Assembly (NCBI GenBank): GCA_020226215.1
Contig: CM035236.1
Location: 4,717,001 to 4,781,000 of the forward strand
Origin: Sindora glabra
Taxonomy: Eukaryota; Streptophyta; Magnoliopsida; Fabales; Fabaceae
Reading direction: 5' to 3'
DNA: 64,000 nt
The notes below the pieces were generated by a model. It had not been told where the DNA came from. It saw only the letters and a list, made by a program, of their open reading frames with translations, and ran no database searches. The translations under genes were made by a program, and so were the position numbers. Shown one piece after another: positions 1-11,209 of this stretch. Position 1 is the stretch's first letter. The number at the start of each line of letters is the position of its first letter.

Positions 1-540
1 TTCATAGAGCAAACAAAGCTATTTATTTTAAATACCTCCAATTAAATAATTTTAAATATTTTCATAAATTTTTTTTTTAAATATTTAACTTTTCACATCA
101 ACTTATTTTCTGTGTAAAGCATATTCCTCATCAGTTTATCGGAGTCAGATGGTCATTGGTTTCGTTATTTCAAAGGCAAATATTAATAATAATTTTTGAA
201 TATTTTATTGTTAAGTATTAAATATATATGGTCATTGATCATTGTTAAGTATTAAATATATATTGTTAATTAATGAGATTAAATATTTTATTTTTATTTT
301 AATGATATAATAATTTTTTATTTTAATAATATATTAAAATTTTATTAAAATAAAAACAAAATATTAGACATAATCTTATTATTAATTATATTATTGAATA
401 ATTAATAAAAAATATGTATTTAATGCTTGTTAGAATTTGCCTATCTCGAGCGCTAGAGACATAGACAATGACATACAAGACCCTTTTCGATTTAAATGGG
501 TTCTCATGGTTGACAAAATTCCTAAAATGGCTTATGCTGG
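1..540. other. AT-rich intergenic DNA, no gene seen
   Basis: Mostly A/T runs and short repeats; an approximately 20-bp phrase around 'atggtcattg' recurs near 148, 229 and 234. No coding frame, RNA gene or transposon end was recognised. It is simply the distal upstream flank of the UCH3 gene. Confidence 0.6.
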
Positions 541-700
541 CCTCTATTATGTGGATTGTCCCCCGGCCCCCAAATCCTTAATGGGCTGTGCCAAATGGTG
601 TTGGTTCAATTGGCGCACTCAGGGCCCACCCAAAACTATATACCATCGAAAGCAATCTTCCATTGTTCAACTTTGCCGTCTTCCAAATCTGAAACCCTGT
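541..700 (+). promoter_or_regulatory. Promoter region of the UCH3 gene
   Basis: A local rise in GC just upstream of the UCH3 start codon contains ATGGGCTGTG (581-590) and AGGGCCCACC (621-630). These are TGGGCY/GGCCCA 'site II' type elements common in plant housekeeping promoters. A weak TATA-like CTATATAC follows at about 637-644, roughly 120 bp before the ATG. The transcription start is not determined; expression in dividing or growing tissue is an inference from the element type. Confidence 0.5.
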
Positions 701-766
701 TGTGTTCCGTCTTGGAGAAAACCAAACTAAACCAAAAAAAAGGAAAAAAAAGTGACAAGGGCAGCA

Positions 767-3700
767 ATGGCTGCAATCGGAGAAAGCCCCTCAGCTAAAA
801 GATGGCTTCCGCTTGAAGCTAACCCTAACGTGATCAACCAGGTATTCCATACATGCGCACCTAATAATTGAGCATCTTTGATATAAGGATCATGGATTAT
901 CATCTTATAGGCCACTAGAAAAAGCTATCGCTGTTTCCAGAGTTTGTAAAATTTCAATAATGAAGTTAGTTTCAATAATTTTTGCAGTTCCTCTGGGGTC
1001 TTGGCCTCCCTCAGGATGAGGCAGAGTGCAATGACGTGTTCGGTTTAGATGATGAACTTTTGGAAATGGTTCCAAAGCCTGTACTTGCTGTTCTTTTCCT
1101 TTACCCCCTTACCTCTGAGGTTAGTTTCATTGGACTCCTCCTCATTGCTGGAGTACTCTTTTACTCATTTTTCATTGTGCAATTCAATTTCTGTCAAGTG
1201 TGCTTTATATGGCATTAATCTGAGCCGAGTGTACTGTTTCAACGATGGCTTTATCTCTTATCAGACTGAAGAAGAGAGATTGCAACAGAATAAAGAAAAG
1301 AGGGTGAGTGACGCTATCTATTTTTACGCTTTCTTAGTTTTGCTACATGCATGGCTTCTTGGTATTGGGGGTGGTCATAGCACTATCACTGCGGAGGCAA
1401 ATCTTACCTTTTGTAGCTTCTATCTACCAGTGTTTTTTCCATATAATTGATTGATAATAATTGATGTCGTACTGCTATCCCAAGCAAGCTGGTAGTCATT
1501 TTATCTCTTAGGCGGTGTTTATTTTCCTGGGTTGGAATAATAGCATTTTATTGCATCTACATTTGTTCTTAAATATGGACAAGCATGTTTTCTTACCAAT
1601 CTTCAGTAGCCCAGGGAATTTAAAATTTGTGGGTAGCGTGTGTCACGTTGTTGATTGTCTTCATTTTGACCAGTATGTGTTAAGTCTCATCTTTCTGTGT
1701 TGTTTTATGTAGGAACACAGCCCCAAAGTGTATTTTATGAAGCAAACTGTGGGTAATGCCTGTGGTACAGTAGGACTTCTTCATGCACTGGGGAACATAA
1801 CTTCTGAAATCAAGCTTAGTAAGTTCCCAGCAATCTAATTGCCATGTGTAATATCTTTGGTAAGTTAACCATTGTTTCTCATTCAGTTTGTGTTGCTTTT
1901 GTATTGTGACTATTGTCAGCTGAGGGATCCTTCTTCGAGAGGTTCTTTAAATCTACTGCAAGCATGGATCCATTACAGGTTCTCCCTTCTGACAGACCCT
2001 CTCTTTCAGACTCTCACATTTGTATGCTTAAGATTCAAATGATACAAGTGACCAGCCAGATATGTGCACTGCTCATTGAGTGTTTTCTAACTCTTGTATC
2101 ATACAGCGTGCAGTGTTTCTAGAGAACGACAAGGAAATGGAAGTTGCTCATTCGGTAGCAGCCACTGCTGGTGAAACATCAGTATGTTATTTATCACAAT
2201 TAGAAGCATTACATTGGGGTTGGTGTGATCTATGAGGAGTGTAGATGTAGTAATCTAGTGTCCAGTCCTCATATCTTGAAATTTTACTTCAATGAGTTTA
2301 CAAGCCTAGGATTAACTTTCATGTTGTGTTGCTTGTTATCTTTTACTAAATGGATGTGAAATAATAAATTGCAAAGGACTTTGAATACTGAAAATTTACT
2401 TCAAAAATTCTTGAATGGCAATGAAATTTGGGAATCTGGGTTTGAAACTTTAGTGTCCTGATCTCAATTCTGAACAGAGCAGCACTGCAAATGAAATGCA
2501 TTTTTTCAATCACTTAATATTGTCCTAAGAACTACCTACTTCTTCTCATGTATCTATATGAAGGGATTTATTTATCATTTGATATTCATTCAAAGAAGGG
2601 AGATGCAATGTTAGCTAGCGGAGAAGATACATGTGTGCTACTTGCAGAGAATTGGCTGAAAAAGTGAAACTAATTGTTTTGAGACTGAAGTAATCTCAAG
2701 AAACTGTCATATGACAGATATAATTGGGTTGGCAGTATGAAAGAAGGAGCCCTTGAGTAGGCCAAAAAGAAACAGAAAACAGAGGAGATAAATGAAAACT
2801 TATCTAAATCTTATGTAAAATCAAATTCTTTGTTAACCATAAAGCATTTGCAATTTAGATAAAAGACTAGATAGTTATAAAATCATTTTAAATGAACTGC
2901 TTGCTTAATAATGCATATGTGGGAAGGTTTACTCAGTTTTCTGGTGGCCTATGCTCAATGAAAATTGTGTTAGAACTTGAAAGAGAGTTGCAGAATAGGT
3001 TATGCTATGGCAGATATTTAGGATGGTTTTGCCTTGAGAAATCAATAAATGCTCTTGGCTTTCATCATAGTTATGAAAGAAGATCCCTCCCGATTGTCAC
3101 GGGCCGGCGGCTCTTCAACCGAAACTATGCGGCGCATGCTTGCCACTCTTGGCCAACATGTCAGCCTTCCAACATTAAACTCTTGTTTGGCACACTTGGG
3201 TAAAGATAACGGGACATCGAAGACTTATCGCCCATACAACAAGTCCATGTACATGTCTGCATGCTAATATCGTATGTTGCCGAAGCGCCCGCGCATCCCG
3301 GACCGCAGGATCCTTCCACACAGGAAGCCTCCGTGCACTACGGATCGTAAGGGATAAATGAATAGGGAGAGGGATACTCCGTTCGCTTGGTTTATGCCTC
3401 ATTCCATAATTTCGAGTGTGCAGGGGGATGGCCACAAGCCAACACACTCCGTCCTTAACTCCGTGTCCAGGCGCCCCGCAAGCTCTTGGAGCACTCCATC
3501 CCCTTAAAGAACATTTTGAGCAGAAGGCTTCCAGCAGGAAGATAACATACTTTTTCCAAGTTGTCATAAGTCATTTTCGCCATGCACCGGATGTCCGATT
3601 GTTGCGAAACCAGCCGACACGAAGATAAAAATGTGAGGATTCCAAATATGGGCTTTTCGAACCCCGCCTGATTCACAAACCTTTCGAAATGACCAAAATA

Positions 3701-6700
3701 TCCCCATACTTGACAATAACGGGAAAAATAGTACGCAAGCCGGATTGATATTTCAGCCACAAGATCCTTATAACATATTGGATTTTTCCACCAAGTTTCA
3801 TTTTAATCTAAGTATGTTTGCCTATCGAATTGTCACAACTACCAGCTTGTGACATTCTCCTCCACTTCAAATGTCAATATGCTCATTGACGCCTCAATCT
3901 GAGATGACTCCAATTTTCAGCCTACTCTACTGGGTTATTCCCTCGACCGTCTCAAAGCCTGTCTCTTTGAGTGTTATGAAATGTTTCCCCCATCTTAAAG
4001 TTGGGCTGTCTGTTGCCTCCGCAACATAGGTACTTGGCAAAATGCATCTTCCGCAAAGTCACTCGAAGGGCTACCTCTATAGTCACCTTACAAGTGTCCC
4101 AACACTTTCTCTAGTGCCACTATCCCACATAACTCTCCCGAACTCGTTACTTTTATAACTTGTTCGACAGATAGTTGCCTCTGCAACTGGCGTTCACTGC
4201 CTCTTCAGATTGCACAATACGCCATCTCCGTAGCTTAAGTGTGTGCCAACTCTATAGCTTATGACAAATACTTAGCACTTTGAATCTCTTACTAACAGTT
4301 ATCTTGCACTAAGTGTCCCATTTCACCCGTACAAGAGGCAAGGCTTATGCTGGATTGATGCAGAGAGGGCGAACCTTGCTCCCTAGCCATTCGTTTGCAT
4401 TTCGGTCGATCAATTGCACTTTGCAATGCCAATTGTACATCCGATCGGATCCTCGGATCCTCTCTGGATCAATGCCCTTTGGCATATTACCGACCATCAC
4501 AGCCTACCTTCGGAGTTTGATGCCTAATAGCATCGTGGTCTTCACGACCACTCCTTGGCGTGCGTCCTCTGACGACTTCACGAGCGCATCCTCTGATGGC
4601 TCCCCTATTTTAACTCGTAGAAAGGGGTTGAGCATAGAGCACCATCCACTCTAGCTCTCACAGTATTGATTTCTCTGAATCTTTGCCAAGCCCTCCGGTT
4701 ATAATGCTCCACCCAGCACTTGGACGATCTCTCCGGATCTCCTTGACATGATTTTGGACCACTCCCTCTGAAACGATCTGCTCATGCCCTCCAACTGTGG
4801 TCACGCCCACTGGCACGACCGATGGCTTCACCCTTCGGTTCTACTGATCCCTCAGGCAGTCAAGCTCTCTGGCAAGACCAAGGCTTCTCCCACTAGATTA
4901 GCCGTCAATTCCCTCATCTTACTGGACGGTGGTTTGCATCTCTCAATGCTACTATTATGAATGAGTGCATAACCAATGTCTCGCGCACAACCGACAAGCA
5001 AGATAATGTCTCGCGCACAACCGACAAGCAAGATAGCCTATTTGGCACAAATGCTTGGGCACTTCGTACAAATCTTCGATTACCAGTATGTACCATTCCT
5101 TGACCATTGGCTTCTCGGGACGATCCAATCTCTTGCACCCTCTCGTCAAGTCTTTGGCAATGACACCATCGAATTTGAAAGAATGATAGCTTCGCACATA
5201 TCGTATATTAAGGGACAAGCCGCATCTAAATCAATTGTGCCTATCTGATCTTGGCCCTCTGGCACAACCCGGGCTCTGATACCAAAATGTCACGGGCCGG
5301 CGGCTTTCTAACTGAAATCGTGCGGCACATGCTTGCCACTCTTGGCTAACATACCAGCCTTCCAACATTAAACCCTAATTTTGGCACGTTTGGGTAAAGA
5401 TAACGGGACATGAAAGACTTATCGCCCATACAAGTCCATGTACAACATGTCTGTACGCCAATATCGTATGTTGCCAAAGCGCCCGTGTATACTGGACTGC
5501 AGGATCCTTCCACATAGGAAGCCTCCATGCACTACGGACCATAAGGGACAAATGAATAGGGAGAGGGACACTCCGTTCGTTTGGGTTATGCCTCATTCCA
5601 TAGTTTCGAGTGTGCGGGGGGATGGCCACAAGCTAACACACTCCGTCCCTAACTCAGTGTCTAGGCACTCTGCAAGCCCTTGGGGCACTCCACCCCCTTA
5701 AAGAGCATTTTGAGCAAAAGGCCTCCCGCAGGAAGATGACATACTTTTTTCGAGTTGTCGTAAGCCCTTTTCGCCATGCTCCGGGTGTCCGATTGTCGCG
5801 AAAACCAGTTGATACGAAGATAAAAATGCAAGGATTCCAAATATGGGCTTTTCGAACCCCGTCGAATTCTCAAACCTTTCAAAATGATCAAAATACTCCC
5901 AAACTTGGGAAAATCGGGAAAAATAGTACGCAAGTCGGATTGATCTCAAATTTCAACCACAGGTAACATGTTGAATTTTTTTGCCAAGTCTCATTTTAAT
6001 CCAAGCATGTTTACCTATCGAACTGTCACAACTATTAGCTTGTGACACGATCCACGCCAAGTGATCTTAAAAGCAATAGTTGTTAAAATATGACAATTCT
6101 GTCACATCTAGATGCTTTTGTGCAACATATGTACAAAACCATTTTTTTTAGGTGAATGCAAAAATTTTTAAATTCTTTCTTGAAAAGAAATTAATTTTTT
6201 TATGTGCTTCTCATCTATTTCTTCTTTCCATTTTTTTTGCAGGCAACAGACAATCCAAATGCTCATTTCATCTGCTTTGCTTGTGTGGATGGTACTCTAT
6301 ATATATTTGTTCCATGAGTGTTTGTGTGTGTAATAAGAGCAAAACTCATGATTTAATTAACCAACATTTAACAAGAACAGCAGTAATATAATTGGAATCT
6401 TGCAGATGTTGGAGCTGAATTTTGATCTTCTCTCTTTTCTCATTTGCTCTTACTTCCATTTTGTCTGATTTATTTCTGTGTCATCAAGGCAAGCTTTATG
6501 AGCTTGATGGAAGGAAGTCGGGACCAATATCTCACGGTCCATCCTCACCAATTTCTCTGTTGAAGGTAGTCTCTTCCCATCAAGGAACTTTGGCTCTGTT
6601 TGTTTTTCTGCTCCATTTATATTTTGAAAGATAGTTTTTATAGGAAAATCTTGTTTCTTTATATATAAATGAACGAGTATGTTTTTTTGGAAGATAATTT

Positions 6701-7146
6701 TCATAGGAAAATCTTATTTCTGTGTATATAAATGATGGAGTACCATAAGCATTTATATCTCATGATTAAAAAATTGATAGCTAGAGCTATAATATTTTTC
6801 AAAATGGAAATTATCTTCTACCAAATTCTTATATTTAACATAGAACATATAAATCATTTTTTATCATCTTAATATTTTGTAATTATATTTTTTACAAACA
6901 GAGCATTCCTTTGTTCATGAAATATTGTTGTGATAATCACAACTTGTGAATTAGTTTTATTTGTCCTAGAAGAGGGCGGCTGATTCTACCATCAGCACGT
7001 ATGATACTGTTTTTTATATTACTAATATTGAGCTTATTCTACAACAGGATGCTGCCAAAGTCATACAGAGCATGATCCAGAAAAATCCTGATTCCCTCAA
7101 TTTTAATGTCATTGCCATATCAAAGAAGTCCAAAGCTGTATGTTAA
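767..7146 (+). CDS. UCH3: Ubiquitin C-terminal hydrolase 3 (UCH family cysteine protease), 9 exons
   Basis: Deubiquitinase of peptidase family C12, which releases small adducts from the ubiquitin C-terminus in cytosol and nucleus. I place exons at 767-841, 988-1119, 1265-1303, 1713-1818, 1920-1978, 2107-2181, 6243-6291, 6489-6565 and 7048-7146. Every intron has GT-AG ends and the frames join without a break, giving 236 residues, close to the roughly 234 of the Arabidopsis protein. The active site is complete: oxyanion Gln93 and nucleophile Cys99 in KQTVGNACG, His170 in NAHFICFACV, and Asp185 in LYELDGRK. The start is the first ATG in frame (MAAIGESPSAKRWLPLEAN) and matches the family N-terminus. 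Exon 5 begins after CAG at 1919. Intron 6 is about 4 kb because of a retroelement; the other introns are short. No stop or frameshift was found, so the gene is probably functional. The 3' UTR is not delimited. Confidence 0.95.
3095..3854 (-). repeat. LTR (3' LTR in element orientation)
   Basis: Starts TGTCACGGGCC and ends CTTGTGACA; aligns along its whole length with 5288-6047. It is GC-richer than the surrounding intron. Short open frames in it are not genes. Confidence 0.88.
4975..5034. repeat. Perfect 30-bp tandem duplication inside the LTR element
   Basis: Unit 4975-5004 is repeated exactly at 5005-5034 (starts AATGTCTCGCGC, ends AAGCAAGAT). Perfect identity in an old, diverged element implies a recent duplication. 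Confidence 0.95.
5288..6047 (-). repeat. LTR (5' LTR in element orientation)
   Basis: Partner of 3095-3854, preceded on the plus strand by the reverse-complement primer-binding site at 5271-5284. Ends TTGTGACA followed by the CGAT flank. Confidence 0.88.
6627..6734. repeat. Imperfect 63-bp tandem duplication in UCH3 intron 8
   Basis: The phrase AAGATAGTTTTTATAGGAAA (6627) recurs as AAGATAATTTTCATAGGAAA (6690), and both continue with a similar 'ATCTT.TTTCT..ATATAAATGA' tail. No effect on splice sites is evident. Confidence 0.6.
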
Positions 7147-7875
7147 GGCGGTCAGTTTAGGCTCTGCTCAGTAGCTAAATGTTCTATAAATTCAGCAGTT
7201 GCGAAATAGAGAAGGTTGTGAAATATTTTCTTTGTACTCAATCGAGTAAATCTAGTTAGCTATATTGGTTACCAATTGACGATAGCTTGAGGTGGAAGGA
7301 GAGGATGTGGTGAAGCCGTTGGTTCGAATCATAACATCATGTGGAATGTTATCAAATTTATCTCTCCGTACACCAATTACTTAAAAATAAGAGCATCCTG
7401 ATTTTGCCTGGTTGACATAGTGAATAGGATGGAATGAAGAATTTAACCAGTGTCAGAGGATTTGCTAATATTGATGCTCCAATTGTTCGATGGTGTTGTG
7501 AATGTGAATGACATGTTAGGTTGTTGGCAAGAGCGAATGTACAGCATTTTACCATTCTGCTCTTGTTTAATAAATTAATTCTCACTTTGTTTCTATTTCC
7601 TTTAGGGCTGCCCTGCTCTAGTCTACTGCACGACGGTAGTCTATGATTGGTTAATGTGCTCATTCTTTGCTTGAGCTTGTTCTTTCCGTCCTATGTAATT
7701 CTTGCCTATCTTCCATCTCTTCCTGATCCATTCACAAATACGTGTCCTGGTTCATTCGTAGATCTATGAAATAAGTTTCGTCGATTTTCTTTCAATAAAG
7801 CTTGTTCAGTCCTGGTGATAAATCAAGCAATAATTTGCTTTCTTTTGGGCCTGATTTGCCCATTCCTGTTTTTCG
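7147..7875. other. UCH3 3' flank, probable 3' UTR, then unassigned sequence
   Basis: Follows the UCH3 stop codon. No clear gene. The stretch from about 7600 changes character (TGCCCTGCTCTAG, CACGACGGTAG) and may already belong to the mitochondrial insertion that is unmistakable from about 7879, but I cannot prove this. Confidence 0.4.
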
Positions 7876-7878
7876 CGA

Positions 7879-8380
7879 AGGAATATTTTGGTTGCTTTTG
7901 GCGGATCGCTTACTACTAGGTTGGATCGGATGTCAACCTGTGGAGGCACCATTTGTTACTATTGGACAAATTCCTCCTTTTGTTTTCTTCTTGTTCTTTG
8001 CCATAACGCCCATTCCGGGACGAGTTGGAAGAGGAATTCCCAATTCTTACACGGATGAGACTGATCAGTGAGAAATTCTGACACCAATCATTTACGAGTG
8101 AGTATTACACCAAGAATTAATTGACAAGCGCATGACTTTTCTAGTTGGCTATGTTGATATAGCTTCGAAAAGGGAAAAGAGACCGAAACGACACGAAAGG
8201 AAAGAGAGAGGAATAAAACCAGCTTTTCCGTGCTAACCAGAGCAGGAGGAAGGGGAGATTGAACCCTGCTTTAGTAAAGGAAAGAGGAAGGGTGTTCTCC
8301 TTAACTTAATACAGCTTTCATAGCCCTCGGCTAGCATAAGTGGCAAGGCAAGGTTATCAGCTAAGGTGAAAATGATATGA
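7879..8380 (+). pseudogene. cob: Nuclear copy of mitochondrial DNA (NUMT): C-terminus of cob (apocytochrome b) and its 3' flank
   Basis: From about 7879 to 8071 the plus strand reads as the last roughly 65 residues of plant mitochondrial apocytochrome b: GIFWLLLADRLLLGWIGCQP, then VEAPFVTIGQIPPF, and RVGRGIPNSYTDETDQ before a stop. Residues upstream (about 7802-7878) do not match cob, so the piece is truncated or came from a rearranged mitochondrial locus. GC-richer, codon-less sequence continues to about 8380 and resembles mitochondrial intergenic DNA (for example GAGACCGAAACGACACGAAA). Prolines where the mature protein usually has Leu or Ser (PPF, ITPIPG) fit unedited mitochondrial DNA rather than an edited RNA copy. 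It cannot make a working cytochrome b in the nucleus. Confidence 0.85.
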
Positions 8381-8419
8381 TTAATAATCATTAATCGCCT
8401 TTGAATCTTTACGCTTATT

Positions 8420-8880
8420 GGTCTTTTTTTTTTCGTAAAAAAGAAACTTTATTTAAAAGTCAAAGATAGTAGTATCCTCTAGGATGAACATATTGAGAAA
8501 TACAGGATAAGCACTTTAAATCTATCCTAATAACACACGTGACCCACTCAGTGGATTTATGAGCAATTCTATTATAATTTCGAAAGCACAGCTTAGGGAT
8601 AATATTATTCAATTAAGAAATAAGATTAAGCATGAATTCAAAAACGGGACAAGCACATTGAAGGCAATCTATATGACCCAACAAGGCATTAATAGCTGTA
8701 CTTAAAAATCGGATGTGGCTCAACAAAACGTCAATGGTCGTTTTGCAATCACATAGAGACAGGGTTGGAATTAATTTATCAAATAGAGATATTTTTTCTG
8801 AATAAATTTAAAAATAGAGATAAAGTGGAAATTAATTTATCAAATAAGGGCAGAAGGGCCAAAAGGTCCAAATGTCTGCG
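8420..8880 (-). mobile_element. 3' end of a LINE (non-LTR) retrotransposon, decayed
   Basis: On the minus strand a frame reads CFRNYNRIAHKSTEWVTCV followed by a short C-terminus and stop. This resembles the end of the RNase H domain of plant LINE polyproteins (RN.VAH.L). Downstream come AATAAAGTTTC and an A-rich tail (plus-strand T run at about 8427-8436), as expected for a LINE 3' terminus. Upstream boundary uncertain; the RT is missing. Confidence 0.6.
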
Positions 8881-10360
8881 TTGCAGATTGTCTAAGCTGT
8901 CAGAAATTTCCAGTTGAATTATTTGATAGCATGACCCCATAAAAGATATCTCTTGAATTAATTAATGATAATAAAATTTAAAACCTACGCTCCTAGTTCG
9001 CGGCATGTATCGCACAGCCACCATATGTTGGAAGAGGAACTTTTATTTATTTATTTTGGGTTTCAAATATGTCTATTATTCTTAAAACGGACACAAATAT
9101 AATATTTTAATAAATGATGCAATTTAATCCATTGAAAGAGAAGGCGTCTGGAAGCTCAATTGATTGCTAGAATTTAGGTAGCTTGAAACCAAAATTTCTA
9201 CTGCAATGAAATTTATTAGAGAAGCACAGCCTCAAAGACTAATTAGTTTTATTTTTTAATAGTAAGAATAATTAAATTATTAGATGTATATGAAGATGAA
9301 GAATTGATTTTTAAATATAATGAAGAGTATAAAATTTTTTAAAAAATATAAAATACTCAAAGGTATAAATTAAAAATTTTCCTTTTGTTTTACTGTTGTA
9401 TTTTCTATTACTATTTTCTTTTCCATTGTTGAAATTTCAGAGGGATGAACGGTGGAAAAGTCAAAGTCAAACTTTGAAAGGTAAATGTGTTGAGGATAAG
9501 ATGCCGCAACCCGTCTAGATGCCATGCAACTTCAAAGTCTTACAACTGTTTTTTTGGCAATTGGCAGTTGATGCAAACGTGAGCTTTTATAATTATTATG
9601 CCAACATCATCTACACAACACTTGTTTCAATTCAACATTCAATCCAATCCCCATTTTCTGACCCAACCAACCAGAATAAAGAAAATCTAATTACCTAGTT
9701 TGATTATAACATTATTAAAGATCACGTTAATTTTATATTAAAATATGTACACTCAAAATTGTGAATTCTATTCTATTACTTAATAAAAGTATTTGTCTAG
9801 CTGTTTTTTGTCTTTAATTTGAAAAATAATCGTTATTTTCCAATTTTTTAAACAGAAACTGATTATAATTTTCGAATCCTCTAAAGCCATAGACTTTCTC
9901 ATCACAGTCAATCTGTACATTCATGAAATTGATTCACGTAAACTAATCATAAATTTAGATCCGACTCTAAACCGATTTCACAAATTATTTCCACCCAAAC
10001 TAATCCTATGACGTTTGGAAAAGAAAACCATTTTATAATTTGAATCAACGTTTCTTGATTGTTTCTATCTCTTTTACTTGGTATAAAAGTTGCTTTCTTG
10101 TTTGAAATTAATCCTTTCAATCGAAAATATCAAAAACAGTGTTCCACGTTGGTCAATTTGGATAAATTGATGCCTCCCAAAAGTTATTTGATGCAAGCTC
10201 ATTGGATGCTTAGGTATTTACCTTTAGTTTGTTTGAGGTGGACTGACTGAAAACTGGGGTCTTCCTCCAAGCAACTGGCGCATTTCAAATTAGGTACACA
10301 ACAAAACATGTCATACCTTACTCCATGGAAACTTATGTTTATTTGTACAATTGTCAAATT
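8881..10360. other. AT-rich intergenic DNA, no gene seen
   Basis: No coding frame with family resemblance and no clear transposon ends. An open frame at 10059-10250 is not supported by any motif. Confidence 0.5.
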
Positions 10361-10965
10361 CAATCACAACGTTCAACCAAACCCCCACCCCCACCCAAAA
10401 AAAGAGAGGAAGGAAGACAGTTGAAAATGGGACATAATCAAGGTGTAAGTAAATACGTTGATGGTTAACATGATGAAAAATTTTCAGTTTTTAATTTTTA
10501 ATTATTGAATTAGAAACTTGATCTTGACTTCTACAAAACAGCATAAGAGATTCCATAATTAATTACAAATAAATGGTAATAGAGTAAAACATATTTGACT
10601 CTTCCAAATCCATCTCTTAGTATTCTCATATTTAAATAAGGGGATTACCTTAGCAATTTCTTAGCAATCACAATGTTCAACCAAACCCTCACCCCCACCT
10701 CGACAAAAAAAAGGGGGGGAGGAAGAAAGTTGAAAATGGAACATAATCAAGGTGTAAGTAAATCCATTGATAGGTAACATAATGGAAAATTTTCAGCTTT
10801 TAATTTTCGATTATCAAATTAGAAACTTGATCTTGACTTCTTCAAAACAGCATGAGAGATTCCATAATTAATTGCAAATAAATGGTAATACAGTAAAACA
10901 TACTTGACTCTTCTAAATCCATCTCTTAGTATTCTTATATTAAAATAAAGAAATTACCTTAGCAA
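10361..10965. repeat. 304-bp tandem duplication spanning a retrotransposon insertion junction
   Basis: Unit 1 (10361-10664) and unit 2 (from 10665) both start CAATCACAA[C/T]GTTCAACC. Both contain the host flank, the TAACA target-site copy (10466-10470; 10775-10779) and the beginning of the copia LTR (10471; 10780). Because the insertion junction itself is duplicated, the duplication happened after the insertion. Confidence 0.85.
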
Positions 10966-11209
10966 TTTCTCTATCTGTGTGCAATAGGTCTCACTGATGG
11001 AGCAGAAAATCTTGACCTAAGAGATGTAAGTTACAGACTCCATTTTATAAAATGAATTTGGATTGTGGATCCCACCTATCATATGATTCATCCTGTTTTA
11101 TCATGCTAGGCAAAGTATCCAATTGCCCACTAATCATGTTACATAGGGTCTAATTAACAATAATCCAATTACATTAATAAATCATACATAGTTCACAAAT
11201 TATTTAACA
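10780..11209 (-). repeat. LTR of the first copia element (3' LTR in element orientation)
   Basis: 430 bp, aligned with 15502-15937. The initial TG has become TA in this duplicated copy, while the earlier partial copy at 10471 keeps TG. Confidence 0.82.

Larger units (their letters stand above)
3095..6047 (-). mobile_element. Non-autonomous LTR retrotransposon inside UCH3 intron 6
   Basis: Two direct repeats of 760 bp (3095-3854 and 5288-6047) begin TGTCAC and end GTGACA. Next to the right-hand LTR is GGGCTCTGATACCA (5271-5284), the reverse complement of the usual initiator-Met tRNA primer site. Next to the left-hand LTR is a polypyrimidine tract (3855-3868) that reads as a polypurine tract on the other strand. 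The element therefore runs on the minus strand, antisense to UCH3. A 4-bp CGAT flanks it on both sides (3091-3094, 6048-6051). The internal region is only about 1.43 kb, and I see no gag, protease, RT or integrase, so movement would have needed enzymes from a partner. The LTRs differ by about a tenth by eye, many differences being C/T or G/A, which suggests an old insertion. Confidence 0.88.

Noticed and set aside
3175..5949. Several open frames of 70-130 codons on both strands between 3175 and 5949.
   Set aside because: They lie in the LTRs or short interior of the retroelement, appear in parallel in both LTRs and show no retroviral-type or host protein motifs.
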